A DNA stretch of 64,000 bases. Source: Canna indica (lineage: Eukaryota > Streptophyta > Magnoliopsida > Zingiberales > Cannaceae). Numbering within the stretch: the first letter of the stretch is position 1; each line of letters starts with the position of its first letter. Below are positions 45,624 through 59,500 of this stretch, one piece after another. The stretch is from assembly GCA_034359265.1 (NCBI GenBank), contig CP136891.1, forward strand, positions 89,886,001-89,950,000. The letters run 5' to 3'. The translations under genes and the position numbers were made by a program. Under the pieces are notes generated by a model that saw nothing but the letters and a program-made list of their open reading frames with translations, did no database searches and was not told the origin of the DNA.

Positions 45624-48580
45624 AACTACTTAAAGTGCTATTTAGTAGAGTGAGAAGCCTGGCTCGAGAAAGCAAACGACCTTGCCAAGAGCTAAATCTA
45701 GCATCAACTTTAGCAATCCATTGCAACCAGTCAGACTTGCTAAGCTTTCTCTCCTTAAGCGACAAATCGAGATAAGTAATAGGGAATTCGACTGGTTGAC
45801 AATTTATCTCCACCGCAAGCCTCCGAGTGGAATCAAGATCGCCATTCAAGCAAAGAATAGCAGTCTTGCTCAAGTTGATTTTTAGGCCAGCCGCCAGCTC
45901 AAAGCAACGAAGCAAAAAAAGAAGAATCTTCAAACTGAACCCATCATTTTGGCAAAAAAGTATCACGTCATCCGCAAACAAAGTGGGAGATCCCCCCGGG
46001 AACCAAATGATTTAGCACGCCACGGATGAGACCATTGCTCAAAGCCAAATTGATGAGGCGAGAAAGACAATCAATTGCTAGGTTGAAGATAAAAGGGGAT
46101 AGAGGGTTCCCTTGCCTAATACCACATTTGTGCTGGAAGAAGTTTCCCACCTTGCCATTAATAAGAAGAGTTGATTTAATGAAAAGCAGATGAGAAATCC
46201 AAGAGCACCATCTAGAGGAGAAACCTCTAGCCAACAACATGTCCTGAATAAACTCCCATCCAACTGAGTCAAAAGCCTTAGCATAGTCTATCTTCAAAAG
46301 AATGTCATCCTCCCTAGTTCGCTTGCAAGCCCAAACGATTTCATAAACTCTCATAAAACAACCAAGCGTTCCCCGGCCCGCCATGAAGGCACACTGAGGG
46401 GTATTAATGAGATCACTCATGCAAGGCTTAAGCCAATTCGCCAAGATCTTTGAGAAAATCTTGACGATGCTATTCTCGAGGCTAATAGGGCGAAAGTCCG
46501 TGACTCACGAAGCCCTGTCACCCTTCGGAATCAAAATAATGTGACCTCAATTGAATCTACTAAGAGTTTCAGGCCGGAGGTGAATCTCGTTGAGAATTGG
46601 TAGTAAGTCCACTTTGATATGATCCAAGCTCGATAAAACTCTGGGGAGAGGCTATCAGGCCCGGGGGATTTGAATGAACACAACTGAGAGATAGCAGCCT
46701 TGACCTCCTCTAATGAGAATGGAGAGTCCAAAACCAGAGAATTCGGAAGCGAAGGCAAGGGAACATTTGTTCTTATGGATCCAATATATTCATCATTTGA
46801 GAAGTCACCAAGGTCGAAAGAAATCTTAAGGATCCAATTGGTTCTTTTCCTAGCGGAGGTGCATTGGTGAAAGAAACGGGTATTATGATCCCCCTCCTGA
46901 ACCCATCGCTTCTTCGCTCTTTGACGCCAAAAAGAGTCTTCATTTCTATAAAGTTCATCAAGCTCGAGTTTGGCAAACTTAAGAGCCGCAACATCCGAAA
47001 CATCCAGGCCACCCGACTGAGCCTTGCAATTAAGAGATTCAACCTTGTGCTCAAGCCTGACTCTACTTTCATGTTGTTTCCTTTTGAGATTGGAAGCCCA
47101 TTGGGAGATGATTTTCCTTAGAAGCTTTCATTTCTTAATCCATCTACCTGCAGCTAGGGGTGGAAATAGGTTAGGCGGCCTGTCAGGGGCCTGTGGCCTG
47201 GCATGTTAAAAAAAAAACTAGGCCAAGGCTTTGAAATAGGCTTATTTTTCTTATCAGGCCAGACCCAAGCTCAATTTAAAGCCTATTGAGCCTGATAGAT
47301 CAGCCTGGGTCTGTTAACGTGGTGTATATATAAATATATAAAATATAAAATATTATTTTATTACGTATTTACATTAAAATTATTTTAATGTAATAACTAA
47401 TATTATTTTAATTTAATAAAACACAAGCCACAGGCCACAGGCCAGGTCATGCCAAAATTTTATATTGGAAGCAGACTTCGTTAATAGGCCACAAGCCAGG
47501 CCAGACCAATGAATAGACCAGGTTTAGGCCAAAATTTAAGCCTATAACAGGTCACAAGCCAGGCCCATGCCAATTTTCTACCATATCGGCATAGCATGTT
47601 AAGGCGAAAGCCTAACCTGTTTCCACCCCTACTTGCAGCTGAGCCAACAGAAGTCAAATCTAGCCAAGTACTACGAATAATGTTCGAAAAGCTATCATAC
47701 TTGAACCAGAAGTATTCCAAGCGAAAACAATGATGGCTAATAGAGCAGGGCTGCACCGCATGGAAAATCAGGGCTATATGATATGAGAGCTTATCGTCTC
47801 CCTCTAACACACTATCAAGGGGCAGAATTAAAGCAGAAGGCAGTGAGATTAGGACTCGATCCAATTTGGCCAAGCTAGGGGGCAACTAGTTATTAGACCA
47901 TGTAAACTTCTTCACCTTAATAGGCAAATCAAACAAGTTGTTATCTGTGATAAGTTTTGAGAACTTGGCCGAGTCTCTAATAGAACCAACACAGTTAGCT
48001 CGCTCAAAGTCGAAGCGAGTAACGTTGAAGTCCCCTCCAATTATGAAGTTATCATCAGTGTTAATCAACAAGTCTTCGAGCTCTCAGAAGAAAGCAGATC
48101 TCCTCGATCTTCTAGGAGGGCCATAGATGTTGACAAAAGAGAAACAAAGCTTGGATCTTTTATGCTCTAACTTGGCCATAAGAAGGAAAGACCCAACATG
48201 AGTGGAGATTTGATGCTAGACATCATCATTCCAAATAAGTAGTAGGCCTCCGGCCAAACCCACAGCATCGAGAACGATAAAAGAAGAGTGCCTAAAACCA
48301 CATAATTGTCTAACAAAACGAGAAGAAGTCAAGGCTAATTTAGTCTCTTGAAGGCCAATGACAAAACAATTGTAATATTTAACCGTCGACTTTATCATGA
48401 GTCTTTTAGAGAGCCGATTCACCCCACGCACATTCCAGAATATAGAAACAAAATTATGCTCAAACATAGAAAATAGAGAGTCACCACATAAAATTCGGAA
48501 CACCAAACCACAAAATAGAAGATCAAGACGAATCAGCATCCACCCGGAAATCACAAAAAGCTCTAGCAACAACGTTAACA
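45480..48580 (-). pseudogene. LINE C ORF2: endonuclease and reverse transcriptase
   Basis: Endonuclease: FVSIFWNVRGVNRLSKRLMI (about 48460), IGLQETKL, FIIGGDFNVTRFDFERA (about 48045) and KKFTWSNN (47890). RT: KSPGPDSLSPEFYRAW (about 46660), CAFMAGRGTLGCFMRVYEIV (46390), LKIDYAKAFDSVGWEFIQ (46300), CGIRQGNPLSPFIFNLAIDC (46120) and an ADDVILFCQNDGF active-site block (about 45975). The motif spacing is that of plant L1 LINEs. Multiple stops and frame changes make it non-functional, and the hAT-type element splits it between endonuclease and RT. Confidence 0.85.
47155..47631. mobile_element. hAT-type miniature element inside LINE C
   Basis: Left TAGGGGTGGAAATAGGTTAG and the complement of the right end TAGGGGTGGAAACAGGTTAG are nearly perfect TIRs. 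Flanking octamers CCTGCAGC (47147-47154) and CTTGCAGC (47632-47639) differ by one transition. The interior repeats AGGCCACAGGCC-type words. No transposase. The LINE reads on both sides, so it inserted after the LINE. Confidence 0.88.
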
Positions 48581-48619
48581 GGACCATAAAAAGAGAACCC
48601 CAAGCTTCTAACCTTGTCA

Positions 48620-50290
48620 TCAAATGGATAGGAAGAGAAAGAACAGGAAGTCGGCGACAATTGAGAACCCAGAATCGAGGCATCCTCCACACGCTCTGAA
48701 GAAAACCGAGAAGGAGAAGAGTGCGGCGGATCTCCATTCAAGGAAGCTTTCCGAGCCAAAGCTCTCTGGAGGGGGAGGGGGGTGTGGAGCGATGACGACA
48801 CCTAGAATAGGTGAAGGAGAAACTTTGTTGAGAACTCTAGGCTTTGATCGACATTGAGGTGGATGTGGGCACATGGGGCCTATCAAGCTCCGAAATCGCC
48901 AAAGCTCCAGGTGGATCCACCAATAAGAAAGAAGGTGGATCGAGTGTAAAATAAGGGGCGGGTAGAGCAAGCGAGTCGGGAAAATGGGCACCAACCTGTT
49001 GAGAAAAAGGAGATCCAGAACCACTATGACGAACCGAGCAGGGGGGACCACTAGGTGCCACAAAGAGAACGAGGAGGAAAGAAAACATTTCCCAACCAAA
49101 GCACACGCTAGGAAAAGGAAGAAGTCGAGAGCAATCCTCTCCGACACCAAGAGCTGATTCTCCAGAAGAGGAAGGAAGCTACTTTGGAGAAAACGCCAAC
49201 CAGACGTAGCTTCTTTATCCCACAAAGCCAGAAACGGAAGGGGAAAGGTGTCAGGGGACAAGGAGCAGCAAGGAGCGCAAGGAGTCCTAGAAGGGAAATG
49301 GCTTAGAGAGAGCGAAGCAGACGCATCTGACACCATCGACCCACCATTGACCGACAGAGGATTCATCTCCTTCGACTCCGAGCAATCGCCGAACACAACT
49401 CTGTTCCCCTCTGGGGAAGGCAACTCAGAAGCTTCCAAAGTCGAATCCTGACTAGGAACATAGCGGGATAATTCACAAGAAGCCTCGGCGACGCAGGATT
49501 GAACCATACACGATCGAGATCCCCCACCACAATCAAAGCTTAGCGTGAAATCCATCGAAACCAAGAAACTTCGACCCTGATCTTATATCTGCAATATTCA
49601 GAGACAACAAAGATGAAACGCGAAATGAGGTTCAAGGCACGAACCCTCAAACGAACCCTGCACACCGAGAGCTCAGCCCACCAAAGCGATCAATTGTCGA
49701 TAGCATCGTAAGCTTCAAAGTTGCAAACCAGAGTTGAAAGAGCTTCATCATTCCAGAAGATCAGCGAAAGATCATGAAGCTCAATGCCTACGCTGTATGC
49801 TAACGGAGGGACGGACTCAAAGACGCCACCATCACTCCAATCCTTCACCCTGAGCGAAGCTCCCAACCAATGAAGACGACCACATCCAAGTAAAGAGCGC
49901 TTGAAGTAAGAATCCCTCCCCCTAGGAGTAGTTATCAGAAAACGACCATCGGGGAGGATGCGCTGACGCCAAAGCCGTCAGTGGGCAGCTTCATCCCGGA
50001 AACAAGAGGCTAAGAAGCTTGCGATATCAGCCCCTCCAACGAGCTTACCCTAAACCGAGACGACAACACACCGCTCCGCAAGATAGCCAACCCTATTGAG
50101 GGTAGCTTCAAAAGGAGGCAAGAAAACATCACCGCCAAAGACATCAACAGAGGATCCCGGAACAGGAAGAGGACGACGCTTTTCCGCACATCTCAGAGGA
50201 GAGAAGTCACGAACCACAGCCTTGCCGCGATCGAAAGCCGACAAAAACTGAGAAGAGGCGGCGCCATCTTTGCGAACATAATGCTTCTCA
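48620..50290 (-). pseudogene. LINE C ORF1 (gag-like) remnant
   Basis: LPPFEATLNRVGYLAERCVV (about 50130-50060) and FLITTPRGRDSYFKRSL follow the same order as in LINE B. A Ser-rich 314-codon frame (49564-48620) probably represents the ORF1 tail, although part may be a shadow. Several stops and frameshifts are present. Confidence 0.65.
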
Positions 50291-50295
50291 GGTAG

Positions 50296-50534
50296 TTAAG
50301 CTTTCTTTTATTAAAAATTCAATAACATGGTAGTTACAAAACTTTGCTTTATTAGAAAATTGCAACAAATACATCCGAGTGAAAAGAGCGCCTTTTAATA
50401 GGGAAAAAAAAAAAGATGCTGTGGTAATGATAGTTGGAAACTACTAAGGGTAGTAGTAACAATAGCAGTAAGAAACAACAAATTTATGAGAAATCGAGTG
50501 TCAGCTACTGGGGGCATGGTCTACTTTCCATGAA
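50296..50534 (-). other. NDB 3' flank
   Basis: AT-rich sequence between the NDB stop codon and LINE C; presumably carries the 3' UTR. TTAAGCTTTC at about 50297 continues the LINE target site. Confidence 0.5.
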
Positions 50535-53500
50535 TTAGATGCAGCTGGAGTCTCTTCCATGTATAAATCTCCTCATCCAATCAGATACTACAAGAAATCT
50601 TGTACGCCAACTGACTTGCTTACTGAATTTGTGAGAAAAAGAAACGCAATCAGATTGGTAAAATCAAAGTAAAAATAGCATCCGTTGGTAGTCTTCAAAC
50701 AACTGAACTAATTGCTGTTATAATTGCAAGAAACTGCTAAAGGAATGCATTAAGATTTAAGAGCAGCCGCAGATTAGACATTCGAACAATAGTGGTATAT
50801 ACCTTGCATAAACAGAGTACCAAAGCCATTGCGAGCTGTGACCAATAGAAATCCAATCTCCAGGCAGTTGTGCGGCTGTTTGCTCTCCACCCAAAGGAGC
50901 AAATTGCCCAAAATGCCTATACCTATAATCCAAAGAGAGAAAAGTTACACAAATATACAAGTAATTTGACAAAAAAAAGAGAGGATGATTTGCATGCACT
51001 TCTTAGAGTTGCATGATCTTCCACCCAATGATGTCTCCAAAAATTCATTTAATTAATAACAAAGCTTTTAGCATGAGGGCAGAGATCACGGTTAAAATAT
51101 ATTACTTTCTATTATTAATACATGTATACTTTGTTAATTTTCTATTATTATCCTTTTTATCTTGCTCAAGAAAAATATATTATTCATTTCTCTTTCAAAA
51201 GCAGAGTAAGTCCATTTCATGCACTGAAAAAATTTGAAAAAGGATACTAGTTAGCAAGAAAGTTTTGTCAATCCACTACGAGTTCTCTGGCTTTTGCTGT
51301 TTCTCTCCTGCAAAACTAAACATTGATGTTGGCCCAATTCCTCTCAGAAGAGATTTCAAAATTACAGCTAAGAGTTCATCTCCAAGTCAATCAAATTCAA
51401 CGTCTAAACAAGCAAAGGTGATCCCATCACATTTGCAGTTAAATTTCTCACTCTATATTCTCTTTTTCATCCCAAGGTAGGATTCAAAGTTTTTTCACCA
51501 TGCTTTTATGTCGATGGTCAAGATATCACTCTTTCATCTCTAAATATATGTCTACACCAACTAAATGATTAACACTACATATGCTGACGTATTGAAATGG
51601 TCACTAGCAATCATTTAAGTCAGTTCTATGCTTTTCTTCTGATTGGAAGGTGAAGTCATGACAGGAAATATGAATCAGAAAGTTCTATAAAAAATGCATC
51701 TAATTTAAAAATCTAGTCATGAAAGGAGAGTTGCGTTTCAAAAGAGAAGATATCCCCTCCAAAGTTATTTCCTCTAGTAGACAAGGACATGAATGGAACT
51801 GCAGGTTGATAGAAATGAAAAAAGAAAAGAAGGAAATCTGCGACAGAAAACTTCAAGTGATGATACTGTCCCACTTCAACATATTAAAGATATATATATA
51901 TATATTCAGAAGACTTTTAGATTTTATGGTAGTGTCAGAACTTGAAGAGGTAGTACACGTTTGTGAAAATACAGATGTAGCAAGTTTCATTGTTGAGTAA
52001 TCAAGCAACCCGTAGCTCAAGAAAAAGGAACTCAACTAGAATGTGTACCTAAATGGATGAAACCGATGCCGACCCGATCCTCTAATACGAAGAGGACCTT
52101 CAGGATATTTCTCACAGATCTTCATCTTGTTAAAACATTTAGCAAGATAGTCACCTTGTTGTGCAGCAACCTGGAGTATTATGGAAAGTTGGAAACAAGA
52201 GAAGGTTGGATTATTTCCTTAAAAAATTTGGATAGACTTCTCTTTCATGAAATTATATAAGTAACAATTATTTCATCTTTCCTTCAACAAAGACGTATCC
52301 TTCAAGGAAAGACCATAAATTACCTGAGCAGTTGCAGGAAGCATCTTAACCCGTGAGTCCACATGGGCAAGAGCTTTCTTAAACTCTTCTATATCCAACT
52401 CTTTTGATTCTTTGACAGCATTCCCATTTGCATCCTTAAATAGATCCATAAAATCCTTCATTTGTTGGCTCTTCAGGTAAAGTTCCACCTGGGGGTATCT
52501 CTCACAGATGTCTTCAAGTATGTCTTTGATTTCTTTTACAGTTAAAGTTCCAGAATTATCTTTGTCTGCAACCCTAAAAATTGCAGAAATATCTTCCTGA
52601 AAATGCATTATGGAAGAAATTGTAAAGTAGGAGATAGGTAGGTTGTACGACTTATGATTTACTTAAGAATTGATATAAATGAATAATTCTATATCCTGAT
52701 TGGCCCTGGAAAAATTATAAGTTAGCTATTAAAGATATAAAAAGAAGGCTTCGAGATAATTTCATAAAACCAGGATGAAGAGAAAAAATAACACATGGAA
52801 CAAGTCAGAAGAATCCACTATACAACTAATGTATTTTATGATCAAACAATTTTAGCAAAAGATATGTTTGGGCCATCATTTCGTGCATACCATGACTTTT
52901 CTCTGAGCTATTGTCGCACAATCACCAAGCGCGTATACACCATCACAATTCTCAACTCTCAACCACTCATCAGTTGCTAATACACGCCTATCAGACTTTC
53001 ATCAGGGGAAAAATTAAGTAGTTATAGCATAAGTATTAATCCTTTTAAGCCATATAAATCAAATTTATAAATAGTTACTGGAGCATAAAATAGATTAATC
53101 ATTTAACCTGTCCAACTTGTTTCATGAAATCCAGTACGACTGGGCGGGTCCCTATTCCAGTGGACCAGACCACCATTCCATAGGGGACAGAAATATCTCC
53201 GGTTGATGCATTAGTCATAGTGATGGCCTTGTCAGATACCTTGACAACCCGGAAATTCGTTTTAACATCAATACCATCTCGCTTGAATTTCTCTTCAGCA
53301 AATTCTGTTATCCTTTTGTCAAACCTGCATGTTATATAATAAATGATAGCTTTCTCATGAAGAAAAAAGATAACTTGCAGAGTACGAAGAATACTTCAGA
53401 CATACATAAATTGTATGTCCATAATAGATAAATCATATCCATCAAAAGAAATAGATAAATCACAAACATTGTGACAAATTATTAAATTTTTTAACTGTAA

Positions 53501-56500
53501 TGTTTTTGTTCAGTTCAAGGGAGCAGCCATTTGAAATTGCATGAAACTAACAGAGATCTTTTTTCAATTCACTGTTATAATTAGTCCCAAGTTATTCTTG
53601 AAGAAGGCAGCCCTTATTTACCAAAAATAGAGATTGGTAGTCAACTGGATATCAGAATCTTTTCAAGCTTTTGATACACACGAAGTTGCTAGACAGAAGG
53701 GATTAGAGTGTCTTTATAAGACAGTTTAATTATAACTATTCATCCATTCAACAAATACATGTTTCTAGTATCTTTATTCAACAAACATATAATCACCAAG
53801 AAGATGAGATGACATATTTAGTTATTTTGTGATTGCATTAGCACCAGCGTGAAGTAGGCAGTCAATCTGAATATGTGCAGAATATTCAAGGCACATCAGC
53901 CTTAATACTCTTTTTTTTTGAGGGAACGCTTGCTTGCTTTATACTATGTTGTCGCATGCTTGTGGAAAATATTGCTTCCCTTGTACTATTGCTGTCACAT
54001 GATTGCACCAGCATATATTGCTTCATAATCTTCATTAAAAGAAATTTCCTCAAAATGGCATGGCTTCCATTCTCTATTATAGTTACTCAACATCTAATTA
54101 ATCTAGAAGCTTGTGTAAACAAATGCTCATGAACTAAAAGTATAATGTACGTTAACTTTGTATTTTGTTAGAATAGTTTGATGAATAAGAATCAAATGAA
54201 GAAAAAGAATGATAAATCTGAGAAATCAAAAGAATGGATATCTTAAAATTATTTTGAGTGAGATAGATGAGTGATAGAAATAATTGTTTTACCTGTGCAG
54301 CTTGGTCTAATAAACAAGTAGACAGATTCATGAGTTACCAAAATATGATTAATAAAAAACTGAAGATATAAGCCAAAGGTGGATTGTTCTCTCTTACATT
54401 GTCAAAATATGCTCCCCAGCCTCAATTACTGAAATTCTCACCAAATCCTTAATACTAGGATATAAAGTGGCCAAATCTTCATTCACAAAGTCATGCAACT
54501 CTGCTGCAAATTCAACACCTGTGGGTCCGCCACCAACAATCACGAAATGAAGATTCTTCCTTCTCTCTTCATCACTAAGGCCTGGAAGGCTAGCTTTCTC
54601 GAAACAGTTCATCACACTCCTCCTGATTCTTTGGGTATCCTCTATTTCCTAGGAAAAAAGTTAGAATTGCTAAGTATACCTTGGAAACTTTAATACTGGC
54701 AGAAAAAAATCAGAAGAAATCAAGTAAGAGGATCGTACTTCAGTAAACAAGAACAACCTTTTTTTAACAGAATATGCTATCAAAAACAAATTAAGAAGAC
54801 AACTTTACAAACAAGTCATCAAAAAAATTATGCAGCAAGACTCCCATATATCCCATGTGTATAAACTGTGCATCTACTTCAAACCTTTAGGGAATATAAA
54901 TAGTCACTTTAACTCAAGAAACCTCTATGTTAACATTTTAATATAAATATTCTTACAGATTTACAATGCTCGTGAACAATGAAGCTGCATGAACAGTGCA
55001 TTGGACTTTAATAATATACAGTGGAAAGATATGTACCTTAAGAAAGTGACAATTCTCCATCACACCAGGAGTGTTAAAGGTGTTTGGCTTTGCTCCAAGT
55101 GCAATGACCAAGTAATCGTATTCTACGGCAAATTCACCGTTTCCATCCAAGTTTGTCCAAATATTGGAGCGGCAGAGGACTTTCTTGTTAATTGGATCAA
55201 TCTTATAACATTCAGCTTCCCAAAATTTAATATCTCCGCCTTTCTGTTAAATGATAGAAGTTAGACGATCGAACGGGACAAATTTCATAGGAGATATGCA
55301 ATATAGCAACAGAAGTTAGAAGAGCTTAAATTGTTCCAAAAGTTCCATAACTATGCTAGCCGCTTTGTTATTTTTACAAGTTGAAAACTATCAAGTACCT
55401 TTCTCATAATCTTGCGAATTGGCTCAACAATACTGCGTGGTTCAACCGTTCCACATGTGACACTTGGCAGCAGAGGAGTAAATACAAAAAAGTTACGTGG
55501 AGATACCACTTGCACATCATATTGAGAGGTATCTAAATTTCTCAAAAAGCTAGTACCGGCCCAACCAGTTCCAAGAACAACCAACTTTTTCTTGTGAGTT
55601 GATTCGAGTGTTTCAAAACTATGATCTGACTTTGCATCAGCATATGCCACAATACCTCCACTACTGAAAGAAGAAAAGAGAAGCAAAAAGTATGCCTCAG
55701 CATATGTGTGCTGACAAGGAGAATTTGAATAGTACAGTATAAAATGGAATATGGAAAATTTTATGTATGTGTAGTATTCACAAGGCAAAGAGATATTGCG
55801 TGAAAAGAATAAAAAGCAGCCACAGGTATTTTTATTTGAAAAATGCATTAATCGAGGCCAACCAAAAGACAAATCTGCGGTATGCATCATAGCATAAAAT
55901 GTGGTCATAGCACAATGGTGTTACGTAATTGTTCCCAAATATATTTATATGCACCAAGGAGGACGAAGTCAACTTTCAATAATCCATAATTCCATATATT
56001 CTTCTTTTGCTAAGGTCTTTCCTCCCACAACTCGACATTGTGGGAGAAAAATTGACTATGGAATAACCCATGGTTTAAAATATCGGTACCGGTATGTACC
56101 GGTACCATACCGTACCGACACACGGTACGGGACGGTACGAAAAAAACATATCGGCCAAATTTTTTTTCTCTGTTAAAAATAACTCCAATAACACATAATT
56201 GATTAAGAAATACTTAAATTTAATATTCAAATGTCAAATGCATGAATACAATATTTTAAATCCGGCCCCAAACGGCTATATGCCACTGTAGCAATGGCTC
56301 TTTTAAGAGCCATTACGTCATACTGGGCAATACCGCCTGGTATGACATCAAATTGATACCCGATATCGCTCAATACCGGGGTATCTCGTATACTGGTTTT
56401 TTGGTAAATACCAGCCTTACCAGGCGGTACGGTATAGTATTTGAAACAATGGAATAACCTATGGTGTACTTAGAAGTTGGTCTTATAATTTGCAGACGGG

Positions 56501-59500
56501 GTGTATCCGTGTATGTAATTTTATTTGTCCCTATTCCTTGTAATCATCCACACACTAAGTAATATAATTACTTTGTTGAACTTCAAAGCTCTAAATTTAA
56601 AATGTTCATGAGATTGTTTTGTTATGTGTCTTTCTTACTTTCCTTTTTCAGAATGGAGCTACTAATTACTCCATTCAAAGAAGTACATTGGCCATATATT
56701 TTGGTACCAGTGCCACAGATACAAACCAATGACCTCTTCAATATAAATAAAGAGATACTATGCCTTCTTCAATTTTTCATCCCAGTATCGCCAAACCCTT
56801 GTTTGCAAATCTTTTTGGCTATCCTAAACTGTTTTTGGCTATCCTAGTGTCCGCCCGTGTGACCTCTCGAGAGGGAGGTTGTTTAGAGAAATTCTTCCAT
56901 ATAGCGAGCGATAGGCACTCCAATGAAGAAAGGCCTGTTAAAAACTTATCCTCTATCAATTCATGTGACAAGCACCACAAACAAGAGGAAGAGGAACATT
57001 ACATACTATATCATCCAGTGGAGAAAGGGGGAAAGAGGCTCTTCTACCATTGGATGATTTTTCATTTATACAAGTTTTTATTGGGAAAGGGTAGTAAATT
57101 GGTCCCACCCAAATATTATATGTAAAAGGAATAAAACAATACAGGGTTAAGGTGAGGAAATGTGCATATCACACTATCATAGTTCCAGATTTCATAAAAT
57201 CGCACTCTCATCAGAGAATATTGAAAAATCTGATGCTATTCCATCATTTACTATAGTTGTCTGAGAAGTTGGAAGCAAGTGCCACTAGTTCTAATGTCAA
57301 GATGCATCCTTTGATGCAAAAACTATGATACAACTGGTATAGTCTCAATGTTCTAGCTGATGCCTAGTTGTCCATAAGGTATATTTTATCATGAAAGTCC
57401 CTGAGAATCTTTGTTGATTCTCTGATTCGTTGAATAAAAAAGTATATTAGATCTGATATGAGAATAAATTTTAGCAAGTCAGGAATTATTTATTTGGGAT
57501 AACAGCCGGGTTTGGGAGAGGATTTGGCATCATATCTTTGGCTGCTCCCTTAAAGAGTTACCATCCAAGTACTTAGGTCTAGGAGTGAGCAAAATTTACC
57601 GATTAACGGACTGAACCGAACCCGAATTAACCGAACCAATTTTTCCGATTAATTTTCGATTCGGTTAACAGTTAAAAAATTTTAAGGCTTCCGTTTTCGG
57701 TTCAGTTCGGTTAATTTACTGAATCAACCGACAAGTAATATAATGTATATAAAATAAAAATCTATAGCATATAACATTGGTTGCCTAACTGGTTAAGAGG
57801 AGGATTTACCATCCCAGTCACCCAAGTTCGAGTCTTGGTGATCTACATTATTATTATTTTATGTTTTATACATTATAGTATGTGTTTGTTACAAATAAAT
57901 CAATAACTTGGTTGACATGTACAAGTGTTATTGGGTTGGGTTCGAATCTTTGGCAATGTTATAATTATATAATTTTTGAAAAAAAAATTCAGTAAATTCG
58001 GTAAATTAACTGAACCGAACCAAATTAACCGAATTTTTCGATTCGATAAACGGTTAATCGATATTTTATATTTCGGTTCGGTTAACCGATGGACCGTTGC
58101 TCACCCCTACTTAGGTCTTCCTCTTACTTCAAAAAGACCACCCCTATATGTTTGGGATAGGTTTGTTTAACAAAGTGCAAGGTCGCCTTGCCAGTTGGCA
58201 ATCTTAGATTCCTATTCACTGGTGGAAGGGTGGTTCTTCCATCCAATCCTATTTTGTGACCTTTTTCATTCAACCTAATTTTGTTAGTAGGAAGATAGAC
58301 CAGATAAGGAGAAACTTTCTTTGGAACCAAAGGAGTTTGGTGGGCTTGGAATCGTAAACATCAAGGAGCACAAAAATGCAATAATGAGTAGATGGTGGTG
58401 GGCAAGAATCACAATATCACTAGGATTGGGGCAGTCTTTCAATCAGCCTATCAATTTTGCAAGACTGTAGGAATTGAAGGAATACACATGGTCACAAATT
58501 TTATAGGAGGGAAGGGATAAGATATTTTGGAGGTACACTCCAATGGGAAATTCTCAGTTAAAACTATGCTACATGATCCTTACAAGTAGTGGAATGAAAG
58601 CAAAGCAATACAAAGGTATTTGAAATTCCGTTGCACCTGGGAAAGTTAAATTCTTTTTTTATTCCTTGCTGAGAAAAGGTTGAATACTAAGTCAGAGTTA
58701 GTTAGGAAAAAGATCCCGAGTACTTTACAAATGAATTCTGTTATGTGCCAAAATAGTTCTGAATCCCATTAACACTTATTTACCAATTGCACTTTTGCTA
58801 AGGAGGGAATACAAGATGTTGTAGAGGTGGAAAGTCATATTTGAATTACACCTTGTAGTTTGAATCAAATACTACAAAAATTACGGACTCAAGAAAAGAA
58901 GATAGTTTGGTGGATAGTGATCCAGGGGTGGTGTTGGTCAATTTGATGTGCAAGAAAAGACATAACTTTCAACAGAGGAGATTATGGGTTTTGATACACA
59001 TTGGCATAACTTTCATGTTATGTTGAAATCTTGGAAAGATAAGAATGACTAAACCTTGTAAAGATGAGTTTGAGAAACTCGTAGAGGTCCTCAAACCACC
59101 TTAAATGATGGATTTAATTATTGTCTTTATTAATTTCTTCGAACTGGCTTTGGGGCTCAAATTGAACTTGGAAAAGACTAAGCCTCTCTGCTCGCCTTGC
59201 TGAGGTGTTCGGGTGTTCCAGTGGCTCTTTCCCCTTGTGTTATCTCAAGCTTCCTCTTCGCGACGAAACACCTACAAAGGCCAATTGGCGGGCTCTCATT
59301 TCAAAATTTGACTCTAGACTGAAAAATTGACAGGGAAACTTTCTCTCTAGAGCTGGAAGGCTGACTCTTATCAACGATGTCCTTACTTCTCAGTCCGCTT
59401 ATATGCTCTCTATTTTCTCAGCGCCGATCTGGGTTATTCAAGAGATTGATCGACGCCGTTGTAAGTTTTTTTGGGTGGGTCTCAACAATTCCTCGTCCAA

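Larger units (their letters stand above)
44277..50295 (-). mobile_element. L1-type LINE on the minus strand, nearly full ORF2, decayed (LINE C)
   Basis: Read on minus: ORF1 part (about 50290-49570 and tail to about 48620), endonuclease (48560-47650), reverse transcriptase (47150-45500), zf-RVT (45620-44560), then a T run on + at 44279-44289, i.e. the poly(A) tail. It is 5'-truncated inside ORF1 (the zinc knuckles seen in LINE B are missing) and carries a hAT-type insertion at 47155-47631. Target duplications could not be matched. It ends about 240 bp downstream of the NDB stop codon. Confidence 0.85.
57170..59060 (+). pseudogene. LINE D: ORF2 3' remnant (NDB intron 1)
   Basis: On +, opposite to [16 protein letters not shown] (about 57449), a broken LPSKYLG (57560), interrupted by the hAT-type element, resuming [18 protein letters not shown] (58110), then [20 protein letters not shown] (58333) and a broken zf-RVT region (PGKVKFF near 58635). 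Stops and frameshifts throughout. The left limit is uncertain. Confidence 0.7.

Noticed and set aside
57779..57841. Possible functional tRNA gene
   Set aside because: A and B boxes and the T arm are good, but the acceptor stem does not pair and it lies inside a hAT-type element.
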